Positions 40,123-49,222 of a DNA stretch of 64,000 bases are shown one piece after another. Each line of letters starts with the position of its first letter. Position 1 is the stretch's first letter. Location: assembly GCF_024753205.1 (NCBI RefSeq), contig NZ_JANUGZ010000002.1, positions 1,054,001-1,118,000 of the forward strand. The letters are read 5' to 3'. The stretch is from Massilia aurea. Its GTDB lineage: Bacteria > Pseudomonadota > Gammaproteobacteria > Burkholderiales > Burkholderiaceae_D. The notes below the pieces were generated by a model. That model was not told the DNA's origin, did not search any database, and was given only the letters and a program-made list of their open reading frames with translations. The translations under genes and the position numbers were made by a program.

Positions 40123-41445
40123 TTAACGGCCGTCACGGTCGAAGTCGCCCGGGATCGCGCGCTCGACACGGTGCCAGCCAGCGCGGGTGGCCGACTTGGC
40201 CTGGTCCCAGCTCAGGCGCGAATTGCCTTTCGAACGGTCCCACTCGGTCGACAGACGACCTTCGTTGGCATCGTAGCCGCCGTCGTACTTGTCGTAGTTG
40301 TTGTAGCCCAGTGCGTAGGCTGGCTCGTAGTCGTCATAGGTGTAGCCTGGCGTGTAGTACGGCTGGGTCTGGTACTCGTTGCGCCAGTAGTCATTCTCGG
40401 CTTTCGGATTGACCACATGGCCCACGCCCTTGCCTGCTGCGCCGCCGACCATGCCGCCGATCGCCGCGCCTGCCGCTACGCCCAGTGGGCCGGCTGCTGC
40501 ACCGATCACCGCGCCAACCGTCGCGCCGCCGCCTGCACCGACGCCTTGCGCCAGGTTATGGTCGCTCAGTTCGTCGGTTGCTTTTGGATTGACCACTTCG
40601 CCTGCGCCACGGCCGGCTGCACCGCCTGCCAGGCCGCCGACGACAGCGCCTGCTGCCATGCCGATCGGACCGCCGACAGCACCGACCAGTGCGCCCGCTG
40701 CTGCGCCCGAACCTGCGCCCACGCCCTTGGCCAGATGGTGCTCGGACAGGTCGTCGTTGGCTTTTGGATTGACAACTTCAGCTGCGCCCTGGCCAGCGAT
40801 GCCGCCAGCGATGCCGCCGACAACCGCGCCTGCTGCCATGCCGATCGGACCAGCAACGGTGCCGACGGTCGCGCCCAGTGCCGCGCCGCCTGCCACGCCC
40901 AGGCCAGCGCCCAGCACGTGCGAACCACCCTGTTCGGTCCACGATTTGTGGATGTGCGCTGCATCTTCATCCGAACGTGCATTCACGCCCAGCAGGATGC
41001 CGCCGCCCTTGATGCCTTCTTCATAGTGCTGTGCGCGTTCTTCCGGAATGCCGGCGCCGATCAGCGCGCCGATCAGGCCACCGGTGATACCACCCGCGCC
41101 AGCACCGGCCAGCGCCGCTGCCAGAGGACCGGCGACGACCAGGCCCAGGCCTGGCAGCACCAGCGTGGTGCCCACTGCTGCGATACCGGCCAGCACGGCG
41201 CCGATGGTGCCGCCGATACCGGCGCCAATGCCCGCGCCTTCAGCCGCCTTGGTGCCCAGTTCGGTGTCGGTGTCGGCGAAGTGGGTCTGACGGGTGGAGT
41301 CGGACATCATCAGGTTGACGTCATCGCGGTTGTAGCCGCGCTCGGACACGGTGCCATACGCACGCTCGGCGCTGGCACGGTCAGGGAACAGGCCAGTGAC
41401 CATGCGCTGGTTATCCGTGGTGCGGGTGGTATCGAAGCTGCTCAT
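40123..41445 (-). CDS. Glycine-zipper repeat protein with general-stress-protein-17M-like N-terminus
   Basis: 440 residues from MSSFDTTRTTDNQRMVTGLF. The N-terminal part (about 15-60: VTGLFPDRASAERAYGTVSE, RGYNRDDVNLMMSDSTR) resembles the YflT/GSP17M domain, and a second such segment follows the first Gly-rich stretch (GIPEERAQHYEEGIKGGGIL). Three tandem 60-residue units then repeat GPIGMAAGAVVGGxAGG...VVNPKA.. (about 185-365). The tail is Tyr/Asp-rich and ends with the recurring VERAIPGDFDRDGR motif. Gly-zipper stretches suggest membrane association. A stress role is an inference from the domain and the neighbouring GlsB-like gene. Confidence 0.78.
   Translation of the reverse strand: MSSFDTTRTTDNQRMVTGLFPDRASAERAYGTVSERGYNRDDVNLMMSDSTRQTHFADTDTELGTKAAEGAGIGAGIGGTIGAVLAGIAAVGTTLVLPGLGLVVAGPLAAALAGAGAGGITGGLIGALIGAGIPEERAQHYEEGIKGGGILLGVNARSDEDAAHIHKSWTEQGGSHVLGAGLGVAGGAALGATVGTVAGPIGMAAGAVVGGIAGGIAGQGAAEVVNPKANDDLSEHHLAKGVGAGSGAAAGALVGAVGGPIGMAAGAVVGGLAGGAAGRGAGEVVNPKATDELSDHNLAQGVGAGGGATVGAVIGAAAGPLGVAAGAAIGGMVGGAAGKGVGHVVNPKAENDYWRNEYQTQPYYTPGYTYDDYEPAYALGYNNYDKYDGGYDANEGRLSTEWDRSKGNSRLSWDQAKSATRAGWHRVERAIPGDFDRDGR
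40401..40940. repeat. Three 180-bp in-frame tandem repeats
   Basis: The string GGATTGACCACTTC or a close variant recurs at about 40406, 40586 and 40766, exactly 180 bp apart. Each unit encodes 60 residues of the glycine-zipper protein. Confidence 0.8.
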
Positions 41446-41726
41446 GATGAATCCTTTGCTGGTTGGTTTCGGCAGCCGGCTACGGATGAGCTGTTGCTGC
41501 CAAGGACCTTCACCATAGGCCCCGTCTTCGCATGACTCTGTTCGATGACGCACGTTCGGATGACTGACGGCATCTTGCCGCAAAGAATTTTCACGACGAT
41601 GCAAATTCGTCATCGAAGGTACGCTGCCGCACCGACCCGCGTTTGTAGCGTCTTTAGACTTTTTCACATGGTCACGGCATTCGTTGGGCCTGGGGGAAAT
41701 ATCTTATCAATTGAGGAGGAAGCACC

Positions 41727-41996
41727 ATGTTATTCATTATCTGGATCGTCGTTGGCGGTATTCTGGGTTGGCTGGCCAGCATGGTCATGAAAACGGACGC
41801 CGAGCAAGGCATCATCCTGAACGTTGTGGTCGGTATCATCGGCGCCTTCCTGGGCGGCTGGTTGCTTTCGCCACTGTTCGGTACCGGCACCATCAATTCC
41901 GACGACTTCAGTGTTGCTTCGCTCCTGGTCTCGTTCCTGGGTGCAGTCATCCTGCTGGCCATCGTGAATCTGCTGCGTCGCGGTCGCGTTCGCTAA
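41727..41996 (+). CDS. GlsB/YeaQ/YmgE-family stress-response membrane protein
   Basis: 89 residues. Three hydrophobic helices have the family pattern: IIWIVVGGILGWLASMVMK, GIILNVVVGIIGAFLGGWLL and SLLVSFLGAVILLAIVNLLR. A strong GAGGAGG ribosome site lies before the ATG. Related proteins are induced by osmotic or envelope stress. It is divergent from the glycine-zipper protein across a 281-bp region in which I see no further gene or clear motif. Confidence 0.9.
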   Translation: MLFIIWIVVGGILGWLASMVMKTDAEQGIILNVVVGIIGAFLGGWLLSPLFGTGTINSDDFSVASLLVSFLGAVILLAIVNLLRRGRVR

Positions 41997-42016
41997 TATG
42001 GTGGTTCGCCACCCAT

Positions 42017-42049
42017 AAAAAACCAACGCCCTGTGCGTTGGTTTTTTTT
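42017..42049. terminator. Rho-independent terminator after the GlsB-like gene
   Basis: The stem AACCAACGC / GCGTTGGTT with a 5-base loop is followed by T8; A6 on the other side makes it potentially bidirectional. Confidence 0.9.
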
Positions 42050-42066
42050 CCTCTGCGATTTTACTG

Positions 42067-43344
42067 ATGAGCTCAAAAAAGTTCTGGACACTGTTGCTGA
42101 CAGTGGCCGCCACCCTCGTTCTGGGGGTGCTCGCATTGAATTTCATGCCGGGCGAAAAACAGATCGAACGCCAGCTGACACGGCAATACGATACGGCCGA
42201 TCCGCAGTTCCGCCGCTCGCTCGGCGTCTTGCTGGGCCCACCGATCATCGAAGGCAACCAGGTCGAGGCGCTGCTCAATGGCGACCAGATTTTCCCGGCG
42301 ATGCTCGAGGCCATTCGCGGGGCCAAAAAAACGATCACGCTGGAAACCTATATCTACTGGTCGGAATCGATCGGCACCGAATTTTCCGAAGCCCTGGCCG
42401 AGCGTGCGCGCGCCGGCGTGAAGGTGCACGTGATGCTTGACTTCATGGGCAGCATGAAGATGGACAATGCCCAGGTCGACAAGATGAAAGCGGCCGGCGT
42501 GCAGGTGCAGCGCTATCACAAGCCGGTCTGGTGGAAGCTGGCGCGCATGAACAACCGCACCCACCGCAAGCTGCTGATCATCGACGGCACGGTCGGTTTC
42601 ACGGGCGGCGTGGGCATTGCCGACCAATGGCGCGGCAACGCGCAGGACGAAGACCACTGGCGCGACAGCCACTTCCGCGTCGAAGGCCCGGTCGTCGGAC
42701 AGATGCAGGCGGTGTTCAACGACAACTGGACCAAGGCCACGGGTGTCGTGCTCGATGGCCCGGCGTACTTCCCGCCGCTGCAGCCGAAAGGCACGATGCC
42801 GGCGCAGATGTTCTCCAGCTCGCCCACGGGCGGCAGCGAGAGCATGCACCTGATGTACCTGATGGCGATCACGTCGGCGCGCGAGACGATCGATTTGTCG
42901 GCCTCGTATTTCGTACCGGATGAACTGACGGTGCGCACATTGATCGCCGCCGCCAAACGCGGCGTGAAAGTACGCCTGATCACGCCGGGCCACATCATCG
43001 ATTCGGATCTCGTGCGGGCCGCCTCGCGCGACCGCTGGCCCGAACTGCTGGCGGCGGGTGTGCAGATCTCGGAATACCAACCGACGATGTACCACGTCAA
43101 AACGCTGATCGTCGACAAGCTGCTGGTATCGGTGGGCTCGACCAACTTCGACAACCGCTCGTTCAGTATCAATGACGAGGCCAACCTGAACGTGCTCGAT
43201 GCCGGGTTTGCGACGCAGATGACGGACGTTTTTGACGCCGACTGGAAGCTGGCCAAGCCGGTGACGCCGCAGGCCCTCGCCAAGCGGCCATGGTGGGAAC
43301 ACGTGAGCACGTGGTTCGCGTCGCTGTTCGAGGCGCAGTTGTAA
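42067..43344 (+). CDS. Cardiolipin synthase / phospholipase D-family protein
   Basis: 425 residues. One N-terminal membrane anchor (FWTLLLTVAATLVLGVLALN) is followed by two PLD domains with HKD motifs HRKLLIIDGTVGFTGG (about residues 170-185) and HVKTLIVDKLLVSVGSTNFD (about 345-364). GSTNFDNRSFSINDEANL is typical of cardiolipin synthases. It makes cardiolipin from two phosphatidylglycerols (Cls A/B-like) or from PG and PE. The specific paralogue type is not decidable here. Confidence 0.9.
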   Translation: MSSKKFWTLLLTVAATLVLGVLALNFMPGEKQIERQLTRQYDTADPQFRRSLGVLLGPPIIEGNQVEALLNGDQIFPAMLEAIRGAKKTITLETYIYWSESIGTEFSEALAERARAGVKVHVMLDFMGSMKMDNAQVDKMKAAGVQVQRYHKPVWWKLARMNNRTHRKLLIIDGTVGFTGGVGIADQWRGNAQDEDHWRDSHFRVEGPVVGQMQAVFNDNWTKATGVVLDGPAYFPPLQPKGTMPAQMFSSSPTGGSESMHLMYLMAITSARETIDLSASYFVPDELTVRTLIAAAKRGVKVRLITPGHIIDSDLVRAASRDRWPELLAAGVQISEYQPTMYHVKTLIVDKLLVSVGSTNFDNRSFSINDEANLNVLDAGFATQMTDVFDADWKLAKPVTPQALAKRPWWEHVSTWFASLFEAQL

Positions 43345-43372
43345 GCGCCGTTGCAGGCGCCGTTGCAAAGGA

Positions 43373-43401
43373 GCCCGCGCCGGGACAGGCGCGGGCTTTT
43401 T
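43373..43401 (+). terminator. Rho-independent terminator of the cardiolipin synthase gene
   Basis: The 9-bp stem GCCCGCGCC / GGCGCGGGC with loop GGGACA is followed by five T. Confidence 0.9.
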
Positions 43402-43506
43402 CATTGGCGTGGCTGAAATACAGGTTGACGATCCGATAGCGGATTAACCATACTCACGAACACTCCCCGGAGTCCGTAATTCCCCTTCCCAACCAGACCA
43501 AAGCGC

Positions 43507-45666
43507 ATGAAAAAGACCCTTCTCTCGCTCGCCATCCTCACCAGCTTCGCCGCCCAAGCGGACGAAGGCATGTGGATGCCGCAACAGCTGCCACAAGTAG
43601 CCAAGCAACTGAAAGCCGCCGGCCTCAAGCTGGATACGGCAAATCTGACCAAGCTGACTGAATTCCCGATGGGCGCGATCGTGAGCCTGGGCGGCTGCTC
43701 GGCGTCGTTCGTCTCGCCGCAAGGTCTGGTCGTGACCAACCACCACTGCGTCTACAACAGCATCGCCGTCAACTCGACGCCCGAGCGCGACCTGCTGGCC
43801 AACGGCTTCCTGGCCAAGACCATGGCCGACGAGCTGCCAGCATCGCCCGGCAGCCGCGTGTATGTCACCGACGAAGTGGCCAATGTCAGCGCCCAGGTCA
43901 TCACCCCTGAAGTCGCCAAGCTGACCGGCAAGGCCCGCATCGACGCCATTGAAAAGAACCAGAAAACCCTGGTGGCGGCCTGCGAAAAAGATGCCGGCTA
44001 CCGCTGCACCGTGGCCAGCTTCTACGGCGGACTGGAATTCTATCGCCTGAAGCAGCTCGAAATCCGCGACGTGCGCCTGGTGCATGCGCCGGCGTCGGGC
44101 GTCGGCAAGTTCGGCGGCGACACCGACAACTGGATGTGGCCACGCCACACGGGCGACTACGGTTTCTACCGCGCGTATGTGAGCAAGGATGGCAAGTCGG
44201 CCGAGTTCTCGAAGGACAACGTGCCGTACCAGCCGAAGCACATCATCAAGATTGCCAAGGACAACCCGAAAGAAGGCGACTTCGTGATGGTGCTGGGCTA
44301 TCCAGGCCGCACCAACCGTCACCGCCTGCCGTCCGAAGTGGCGTTCACGTTCGACTGGAACTACCCGGCATTCATCCAGGCCTCGAGCGAGACGCTGGCC
44401 ATCATTGACCGCGAAACCAAGGCCGATCCGGCAGCACGGCTGAAATACGCGGGCCAGATCGCGGGCGTGAACAACTACTACAAGAATCGCAAGGGCATGC
44501 TGGTCTCGTACCAGGGCAGCGACTTCCTGCAGCGCAAAACGGCCGAGCACAATGCGCTCAAGGCCTGGGTCAATGGCGATGCCGCGCGCAAGGCGCAGTA
44601 CGCAGCCGACATCGACACCGCTGAAACCCTGATCGCCGAACGCGATGCGGGCACCAAGAAGAGCTTCTTCCAGACCTACGCGCAGCCGAAGTTCCTGTCG
44701 TCGGCACGCACGCTGTACCGCCTGGCCAACGAGCGCACCAAGCCGGACGCCGAGCGCAAGACCGGCTACCAGGAACGCGACCTGCCACGCCTGACGTCCG
44801 TCGTCGAAGGCCAGGACCGCACCTACGACGAAAAAGTCGACAAGGCGCTGGTGCTGAACTTCCTGACCAAGTACAACGCACAACCGGCCGCCGAGCACGA
44901 CGCCGCGTTCGACGCCGCACTGGGCCTGCGCGCCGGCATGAGCGAGGCCGAACTGAAAGCCGCGCTGGACCGCATCTATGCAGGCTCGAAACTGGCTGAC
45001 AAGGCAGCGCGCACTGCGTGGCTGAAAAAGACGCCAGCCGAGTTCAAGGCATCGAACGACAGCTTCATCAAGGCAGCGGTCGCGATGTACGACGCCGACA
45101 TGAAGGATGAAGAAAAGCAGGAAGAGTCGGCCGGCAAGATCCAGCAAGCCTACGGCAACTACATGAAGGCCAAGATCGCCTACATGAACAGCCGCGGCCA
45201 GGCCGTCTACCCGGACGCCAACAGCACACTGCGCGTCACCTTCGGCAAGATCGCCGGCCGCCCGCAAGGCGCCGACGGCACCACCGGCTGGACCGCATTC
45301 ACCACCGTGGCCGGCGTCACCGCCAAGCACACGGGCGAAGGCGAGTTCGACGCGCCGGACAACCAGCTGGCTGCCATCCAGGCGAAGAACTTCGGCAAGT
45401 ACGTTGATCCGAAACTGAAAACGCTGCCAGTGAACTTCCTGGCGACGCTGGACATCACGGGCGGCAACTCGGGTTCGGCCGCACTGAACGCCAAGGGCGA
45501 ACTGATCGGCCTGGCATTCGACGGCACGCTCGACTCGATCATCTCGGATTGGGACTTCAACAAAGCCATGACCCGCTCGATCCAGGTCGATACCCGCTAC
45601 ATGCTGTGGAATATGCAGTATGTCGACAAGGCCGATAACCTGCTGAAAGAAATGAACGCGCTGTAA
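43507..45666 (+). CDS. S46-family serine peptidase (dipeptidyl-peptidase 7/11 type)
   Basis: 719 residues, the usual length. A signal peptide (MKKTLLSLAILTSFAAQA) is followed by the characteristic DEGMWMPQQLP. The catalytic triad is recognisable: His in VVTNHHCVYNS (about residue 79), Asp in the DTDNWMWPRHTGDYGFYR block, and Ser in TGGNSGSAALN (about residue 655). It is a periplasmic or secreted exodipeptidase releasing N-terminal dipeptides. I cannot tell DPP7 (hydrophobic) from DPP11 (acidic) specificity with confidence. It is a single-gene unit with its own terminator. Confidence 0.92.
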   Translation: MKKTLLSLAILTSFAAQADEGMWMPQQLPQVAKQLKAAGLKLDTANLTKLTEFPMGAIVSLGGCSASFVSPQGLVVTNHHCVYNSIAVNSTPERDLLANGFLAKTMADELPASPGSRVYVTDEVANVSAQVITPEVAKLTGKARIDAIEKNQKTLVAACEKDAGYRCTVASFYGGLEFYRLKQLEIRDVRLVHAPASGVGKFGGDTDNWMWPRHTGDYGFYRAYVSKDGKSAEFSKDNVPYQPKHIIKIAKDNPKEGDFVMVLGYPGRTNRHRLPSEVAFTFDWNYPAFIQASSETLAIIDRETKADPAARLKYAGQIAGVNNYYKNRKGMLVSYQGSDFLQRKTAEHNALKAWVNGDAARKAQYAADIDTAETLIAERDAGTKKSFFQTYAQPKFLSSARTLYRLANERTKPDAERKTGYQERDLPRLTSVVEGQDRTYDEKVDKALVLNFLTKYNAQPAAEHDAAFDAALGLRAGMSEAELKAALDRIYAGSKLADKAARTAWLKKTPAEFKASNDSFIKAAVAMYDADMKDEEKQEESAGKIQQAYGNYMKAKIAYMNSRGQAVYPDANSTLRVTFGKIAGRPQGADGTTGWTAFTTVAGVTAKHTGEGEFDAPDNQLAAIQAKNFGKYVDPKLKTLPVNFLATLDITGGNSGSAALNAKGELIGLAFDGTLDSIISDWDFNKAMTRSIQVDTRYMLWNMQYVDKADNLLKEMNAL

Positions 45667-45689
45667 ATCTCACGTCGTTAATCTAGCCG

Positions 45690-45724
45690 AAGGCCGCGCT
45701 ACCGCAAGGAGCGCGGCCTTTTTA
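45690..45724 (+). terminator. Rho-independent terminator of the S46 peptidase gene
   Basis: The 11-bp stem AAGGCCGCGCT / AGCGCGGCCTT is followed by T5. Confidence 0.9.
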
Positions 45725-45747
45725 ATACCCCAAACAAATTCCCCAAC

Positions 45748-45860
45748 AATTAGGGTCAGAGTCGAATTGTTTGACAACTTTTGCGGATGAGCCGTTAATG
45801 CGACTCCGACCCTAGTTATCTCTGGGGCAATTGGCCAATAATTCGACTCTGACCCTAATT
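45748..45860. repeat. 113-bp REPIN-like element, copy 1
   Basis: Ends are perfect 21-bp terminal inverted repeats starting AATTAGGGTCAGAGTCGAAT. A further inverted core (CGACTCCGACCCTAG) lies inside, at about 45800-45815. It is nearly identical to the element at 45971-46083 (two substitutions). The 110 bp between the copies (45861-45970) is AT-rich with no gene visible. Together these fill the gene-free stretch 45725-46066. Confidence 0.9.
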
Positions 45861-45970
45861 AATTTTTAGTCAAATTTGGCCGGTTTGTATAGCTGCAGGA
45901 AACTAATGCCGAGAGTATTTGAATGTGCCGTAACTTCTACCAAACTCAAGCAGAAAAACACCTCAAAAAC

Positions 45971-46083
45971 AATTAGGGTCAGAGTCGAATTGTTTGACAA
46001 CTTTTGCGGATGAGCCGTTAATGCGACTCTGACCCTAGTTATCTCTGGGGCAATTGGCCAATAATTCTACTCTGACCCTAATT
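45971..46083. repeat. 113-bp REPIN-like element, copy 2
   Basis: Same element as 45748-45860, in the same orientation. It differs at two positions: C to T in the inner core and G to T in the right arm. The second change creates the TAG stop codon of the CAT-like gene on the minus strand. Confidence 0.9.
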
Positions 46084-46717
46084 GCAGGATGGTGGTGAGT
46101 TCGGTAGTGATTTGGGTGGCCAGGCGGTGGATGTGGAGGCCGTCGACGAAGCCGTGGTGGGCCTGGACGGAGAATGGCAGCGTCAGATTGCCGTTCGGGG
46201 CATCGCGAAAGCGCCCCCAGGCCAGGGACGGGATGTCGGGCTGCGCCAGCACCGCGGTCGGGTGCTGGATCGATGTGAAGTCGAGCCAGGGGATGCAGGT
46301 GACGAAGACTTGCTCTTTCGCCTGGCGCGGTGACAGGGCTGCGTACTGCGTGTTCAACGCGGTCATGCCAGCGGCTTCGGCGCCAGCAACGCGGCTGCGG
46401 GCGACGAACGTGTGCAGGTCGTCGGACCACGCGAACATCGCGAAATTCAGGTCGTCGTTGGCGTTCGTGACGGTGAACGATGGGGTCAGGCGTTCGATGC
46501 GGATCACGTCGCCGTCCATGATGCGGTAGCAGAAGTTCTCGATCTTCAGCACCGCGCGCAGCGTGGCGCACAGCAGCACGTGGAATGGCGCCAGGCCCTG
46601 CGCGCGGCACCAGGGACGAAAGTCTGGCAGCGTCAGCGTGAAGCACAGGTTCAGCGCCGGGCTGTCCATGCTGTCGAACAGCGCGAAGCGGTCGCGCCGT
46701 CGTTCGAACTTGTCCAT
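46067..46717 (-). CDS. CatA-like acyltransferase (chloramphenicol acetyltransferase fold)
   Basis: 216 residues. It has the trimeric CAT fold, with catalytic HHGFVDGLHIHRLATQ (His about residue 187, Asp of the DG motif). Typical CAT blocks are FHVLLCATLRAVLKIENFCY, RIERLTPSFTVTNANDDLNF and PWLDFTSIQHP. Such chromosomal CAT-like proteins are often annotated as resistance genes but may acetylate other substrates. The last residues (QLGSE) and the stop codon are encoded inside the right arm of the REPIN-like element. It lies 16 bp downstream of the permease, probably in one transcript. Confidence 0.85.
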   Translation of the reverse strand: MDKFERRRDRFALFDSMDSPALNLCFTLTLPDFRPWCRAQGLAPFHVLLCATLRAVLKIENFCYRIMDGDVIRIERLTPSFTVTNANDDLNFAMFAWSDDLHTFVARSRVAGAEAAGMTALNTQYAALSPRQAKEQVFVTCIPWLDFTSIQHPTAVLAQPDIPSLAWGRFRDAPNGNLTLPFSVQAHHGFVDGLHIHRLATQITTELTTILQLGSE

Positions 46718-46733
46718 CGCGATCGCCAGCCGC

Positions 46734-48218
46734 TTACGCCTGCTGTTTGTTCAGCCGGCTGTTGCGCATGCTGTAGACGAAGTAGGTCACGACCGCCACG
46801 CCCATCCAGATGAAGAACACGCGGAACGTCGTGCTCGACAAATCCTTCATGATGTACAGGCAGGCCAGGACCGACAGGCCCGGCACCACGTAGGGACCGA
46901 ACGGCACGCGGAAGCCCGGTGGCGCGTCAGGACCCTGCTTGTGACGGATCACCGGCACCGCGATCGACACCACCATGAACGCCGTCAGCGTGCCCATGCT
47001 GACCATGTCCCACAAGAAGGTCGAGTCGACCGTGCCGGCCACCAGGCCCACGACGGTGCACACGATGATCGTATTGGCCACCGGCGCCTGCGTGCGCGGG
47101 CTGACTTTCTGGAATACCTTCGGGATCAGGCCATCGCGGCTGATCGCGTACAGGATGCGGGTCTGGCCGTAGATCGTCACCAGCGTCACCGAGAACACCG
47201 ACACCACGGCGCCAGCCGACAGGATCAGTGCCGGCCAGGCCTTGCCTGTCACGTTCTGCAGGATCACGGACAGGCCGGCTTCCTGGCCTTCGAACAGGTG
47301 CGCCGGCTGCGCGCCCATCGCGGCAATCGCCACCAGCATGTAGAACACGGTGACGATGACCAGCGCCGACAGGATCCCGATCGGCACATTGCGGCGCGGG
47401 TCCTTGACCTCTTCGCCGGCGGTGGCGATGGTGTCCAGGCCAATGAACGAGAAGAATACGGTGCCGGCAGCGGCGGTCACGCCGGCCATGCCCGCGTAAC
47501 CCTTGCTCTCGTCCATATTGAAAAATGGCTGGAAGTTGTTGGCGTCAAAGCCGGTGAACGCAATCGCGGAAAAGAACACCAGGATCGCCAGCTTGATCAT
47601 CACCATGATGGCGTTGGTCGTGGCCGATTCCTTCGTCCCGCGCACCAGCATGATGCCGCACATGATCACGAGCAGGATCGGCGGCAGGTTGATGTGGCCC
47701 GGATTGAACGAGACGTTATGGTGGTCCGACACGAACATCGGCGAGCGCAACTCGATCGGTATCTGCCAGTGGAACGCGTTGAGCAGGAAGTTGTTCAGGT
47801 AATCGGACCAGCCGATCGATGTCGCACTGGCCGCGAGGCCGTATTCGAGCAGCAGGCAGCCGGCGACGATGAACGCCGCGAATTCGCCCAGCGTCGCATA
47901 CGCGAACGAGTACGAGGAGCCCGATGCCGGCACGCGCCCGGCCAGTTCGGCGTAGCACAGCGCGGTCAGGCCAGCGGTGATTGCCGCAAGCAGAAACGAG
48001 AGGACGACGGCAGGACCGGCTTTCGGCACCGCTTCGACCATCGTGAAAAAGATGCCGGTACCGATCGTGGCGCCCACGCCGATCATCGTCAGCGGGAACA
48101 GCCCGAGCGAGCGATGCAGGCCAGGCAAGGCGCCGGCAACGCCAACAGATGTGCCCTCGTCGTGATGGCGTCCCGCCGGTTTGGTACGTAGCAGCTTTTG
48201 GCCCAGAGTCTGATTCAC
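46734..48218 (-). CDS. APC-superfamily amino acid permease
   Basis: 494 residues. It is a secondary transporter with about 12 membrane helices. It opens with LGLFPLTMIGVGATIGTGIF, the APC helix-1 motif, and contains SSYSFAYATLGEFAAFIVAG and FFSFIGLDTIATAGEEVKDP, as in cationic amino acid transporters (CAT/YfnA-like). GTG at 48218 is preferred as start: AGGA lies 6-7 bases upstream and the protein then begins (M)NQTLGQKLLRTK. The open frame continues upstream without family-like sequence. Cationic amino acid specificity is a family inference. Confidence 0.88.
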   Translation of the reverse strand: MNQTLGQKLLRTKPAGRHHDEGTSVGVAGALPGLHRSLGLFPLTMIGVGATIGTGIFFTMVEAVPKAGPAVVLSFLLAAITAGLTALCYAELAGRVPASGSSYSFAYATLGEFAAFIVAGCLLLEYGLAASATSIGWSDYLNNFLLNAFHWQIPIELRSPMFVSDHHNVSFNPGHINLPPILLVIMCGIMLVRGTKESATTNAIMVMIKLAILVFFSAIAFTGFDANNFQPFFNMDESKGYAGMAGVTAAAGTVFFSFIGLDTIATAGEEVKDPRRNVPIGILSALVIVTVFYMLVAIAAMGAQPAHLFEGQEAGLSVILQNVTGKAWPALILSAGAVVSVFSVTLVTIYGQTRILYAISRDGLIPKVFQKVSPRTQAPVANTIIVCTVVGLVAGTVDSTFLWDMVSMGTLTAFMVVSIAVPVIRHKQGPDAPPGFRVPFGPYVVPGLSVLACLYIMKDLSSTTFRVFFIWMGVAVVTYFVYSMRNSRLNKQQA

Positions 48219-48358
48219 GGCGAGTCCTTCAGTACGCGGTTGCAATCGCGTTCGATGCCGCCGGTAAGCAGTCCCCAAACGCAGTCTCAAAACGAAGCTG
48301 CGATTATAGGGGACTCTGCTGTCGCTGAAGACATTTTGTTTGCACGCGCGACAAGACC

Positions 48359-49222
48359 TTAATCGAGCAGGTGGATGCGCTCGCCCGTCATGCTGCGCTG
48401 GGCCGGCTGGCCATACACGCGGATGCCGCCCGAGCCCGAGGTACGGGCAAACAGCGACTGCCTGACCGTGGCCCGGATGCTGCCGGCGCCGCTCGCGCCC
48501 AGGTCGGCGTCCTGCGTCGTCAGGCCCGCCAGATCGGCGCTGGCCGAGCCGCTCACGCGGGCGTTGAGCGAGCGCACCGCGCCGCTGGCATCGAGCGAAC
48601 TCGATCCACTCAGCTCCATGCGCGCGACTTCGCCGCTGACCGGGCCAAGGCGCATCCGGCTCGACCCGGACAGCGTGACATCGATGCTGTTGCTGGTGAG
48701 CCGGGCCGCATCCAGCAGACCGGAGCCGCTGGCCCGCGCATGCAGGTTGCCCGCAGTGCCGGCCAGCGTCACGCTCGCCGAACCGCTCTTGCGCACGTCA
48801 AGCGGCGCGCCATTCAGGCCACTCACGTCGACGCGGGTCGCGCCCGACGCGCGCACCTCGGTCAGGCGCGGCGTCGTGTAGATGATGCGTAGCAGCGTCT
48901 TGCTGCGCAGGTTCTGCTCGGACCAGATGCGCAGCGTGTCGCCCTGCGTCTCGGTGCGAATCAGCGGCAGCAGGTTGCTGTCGGCTTCCACCACCAGCGA
49001 CGCGACCGGCCCCACGCGCACATCGACCGGCAGCGCGCCGCTCACGTCCAGCGCCGGCAGCGCCGCGACGGCGCGGGCATCGCGCGCCGCGACACCGTTC
49101 CCCTCCGTCGTCCCGCTACTCCACGACGTATGAATGCGCATGTCGCTGCCATCCTGGGGCGCGACGATGATGGCGCAGCCGGCAAGGGCAGCTAGAGCAG
49201 CAAGGGCGATGGGGGTACGCAT
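48359..49222 (-). CDS. Head-GIN domain (DUF2807) putative auto-transporter adhesin-like lipoprotein
   Basis: 287 residues from MRTPIALAALAALAGCAIIV, with lipobox LAGC. The rest is a right-handed beta-helix-like GIN domain. Repeats of the form SGSASxxLxGxxxxLxxxxSGS run through about residues 125-265 (RKSGSASVTLAGTAGNLHAR, LSGSSRMRLGPVSGEVARME). The frame is open upstream to 49393 but the ATG at 49222 begins a proper signal peptide. Function unknown; surface or periplasmic location is inferred. Confidence 0.85.
   Translation of the reverse strand: MRTPIALAALAALAGCAIIVAPQDGSDMRIHTSWSSGTTEGNGVAARDARAVAALPALDVSGALPVDVRVGPVASLVVEADSNLLPLIRTETQGDTLRIWSEQNLRSKTLLRIIYTTPRLTEVRASGATRVDVSGLNGAPLDVRKSGSASVTLAGTAGNLHARASGSGLLDAARLTSNSIDVTLSGSSRMRLGPVSGEVARMELSGSSSLDASGAVRSLNARVSGSASADLAGLTTQDADLGASGAGSIRATVRQSLFARTSGSGGIRVYGQPAQRSMTGERIHLLD

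Noticed and set aside
45725..46083. CRISPR-like array
   Set aside because: There are only two 113-bp copies with terminal inverted repeats and one long spacer. No short direct repeats and no cas genes are present.
46067..46717. Chloramphenicol resistance gene on a mobile element
   Set aside because: The CAT fold is clear, but it sits behind a chromosomal permease without transposase or integron features, so acquired resistance is not supported.
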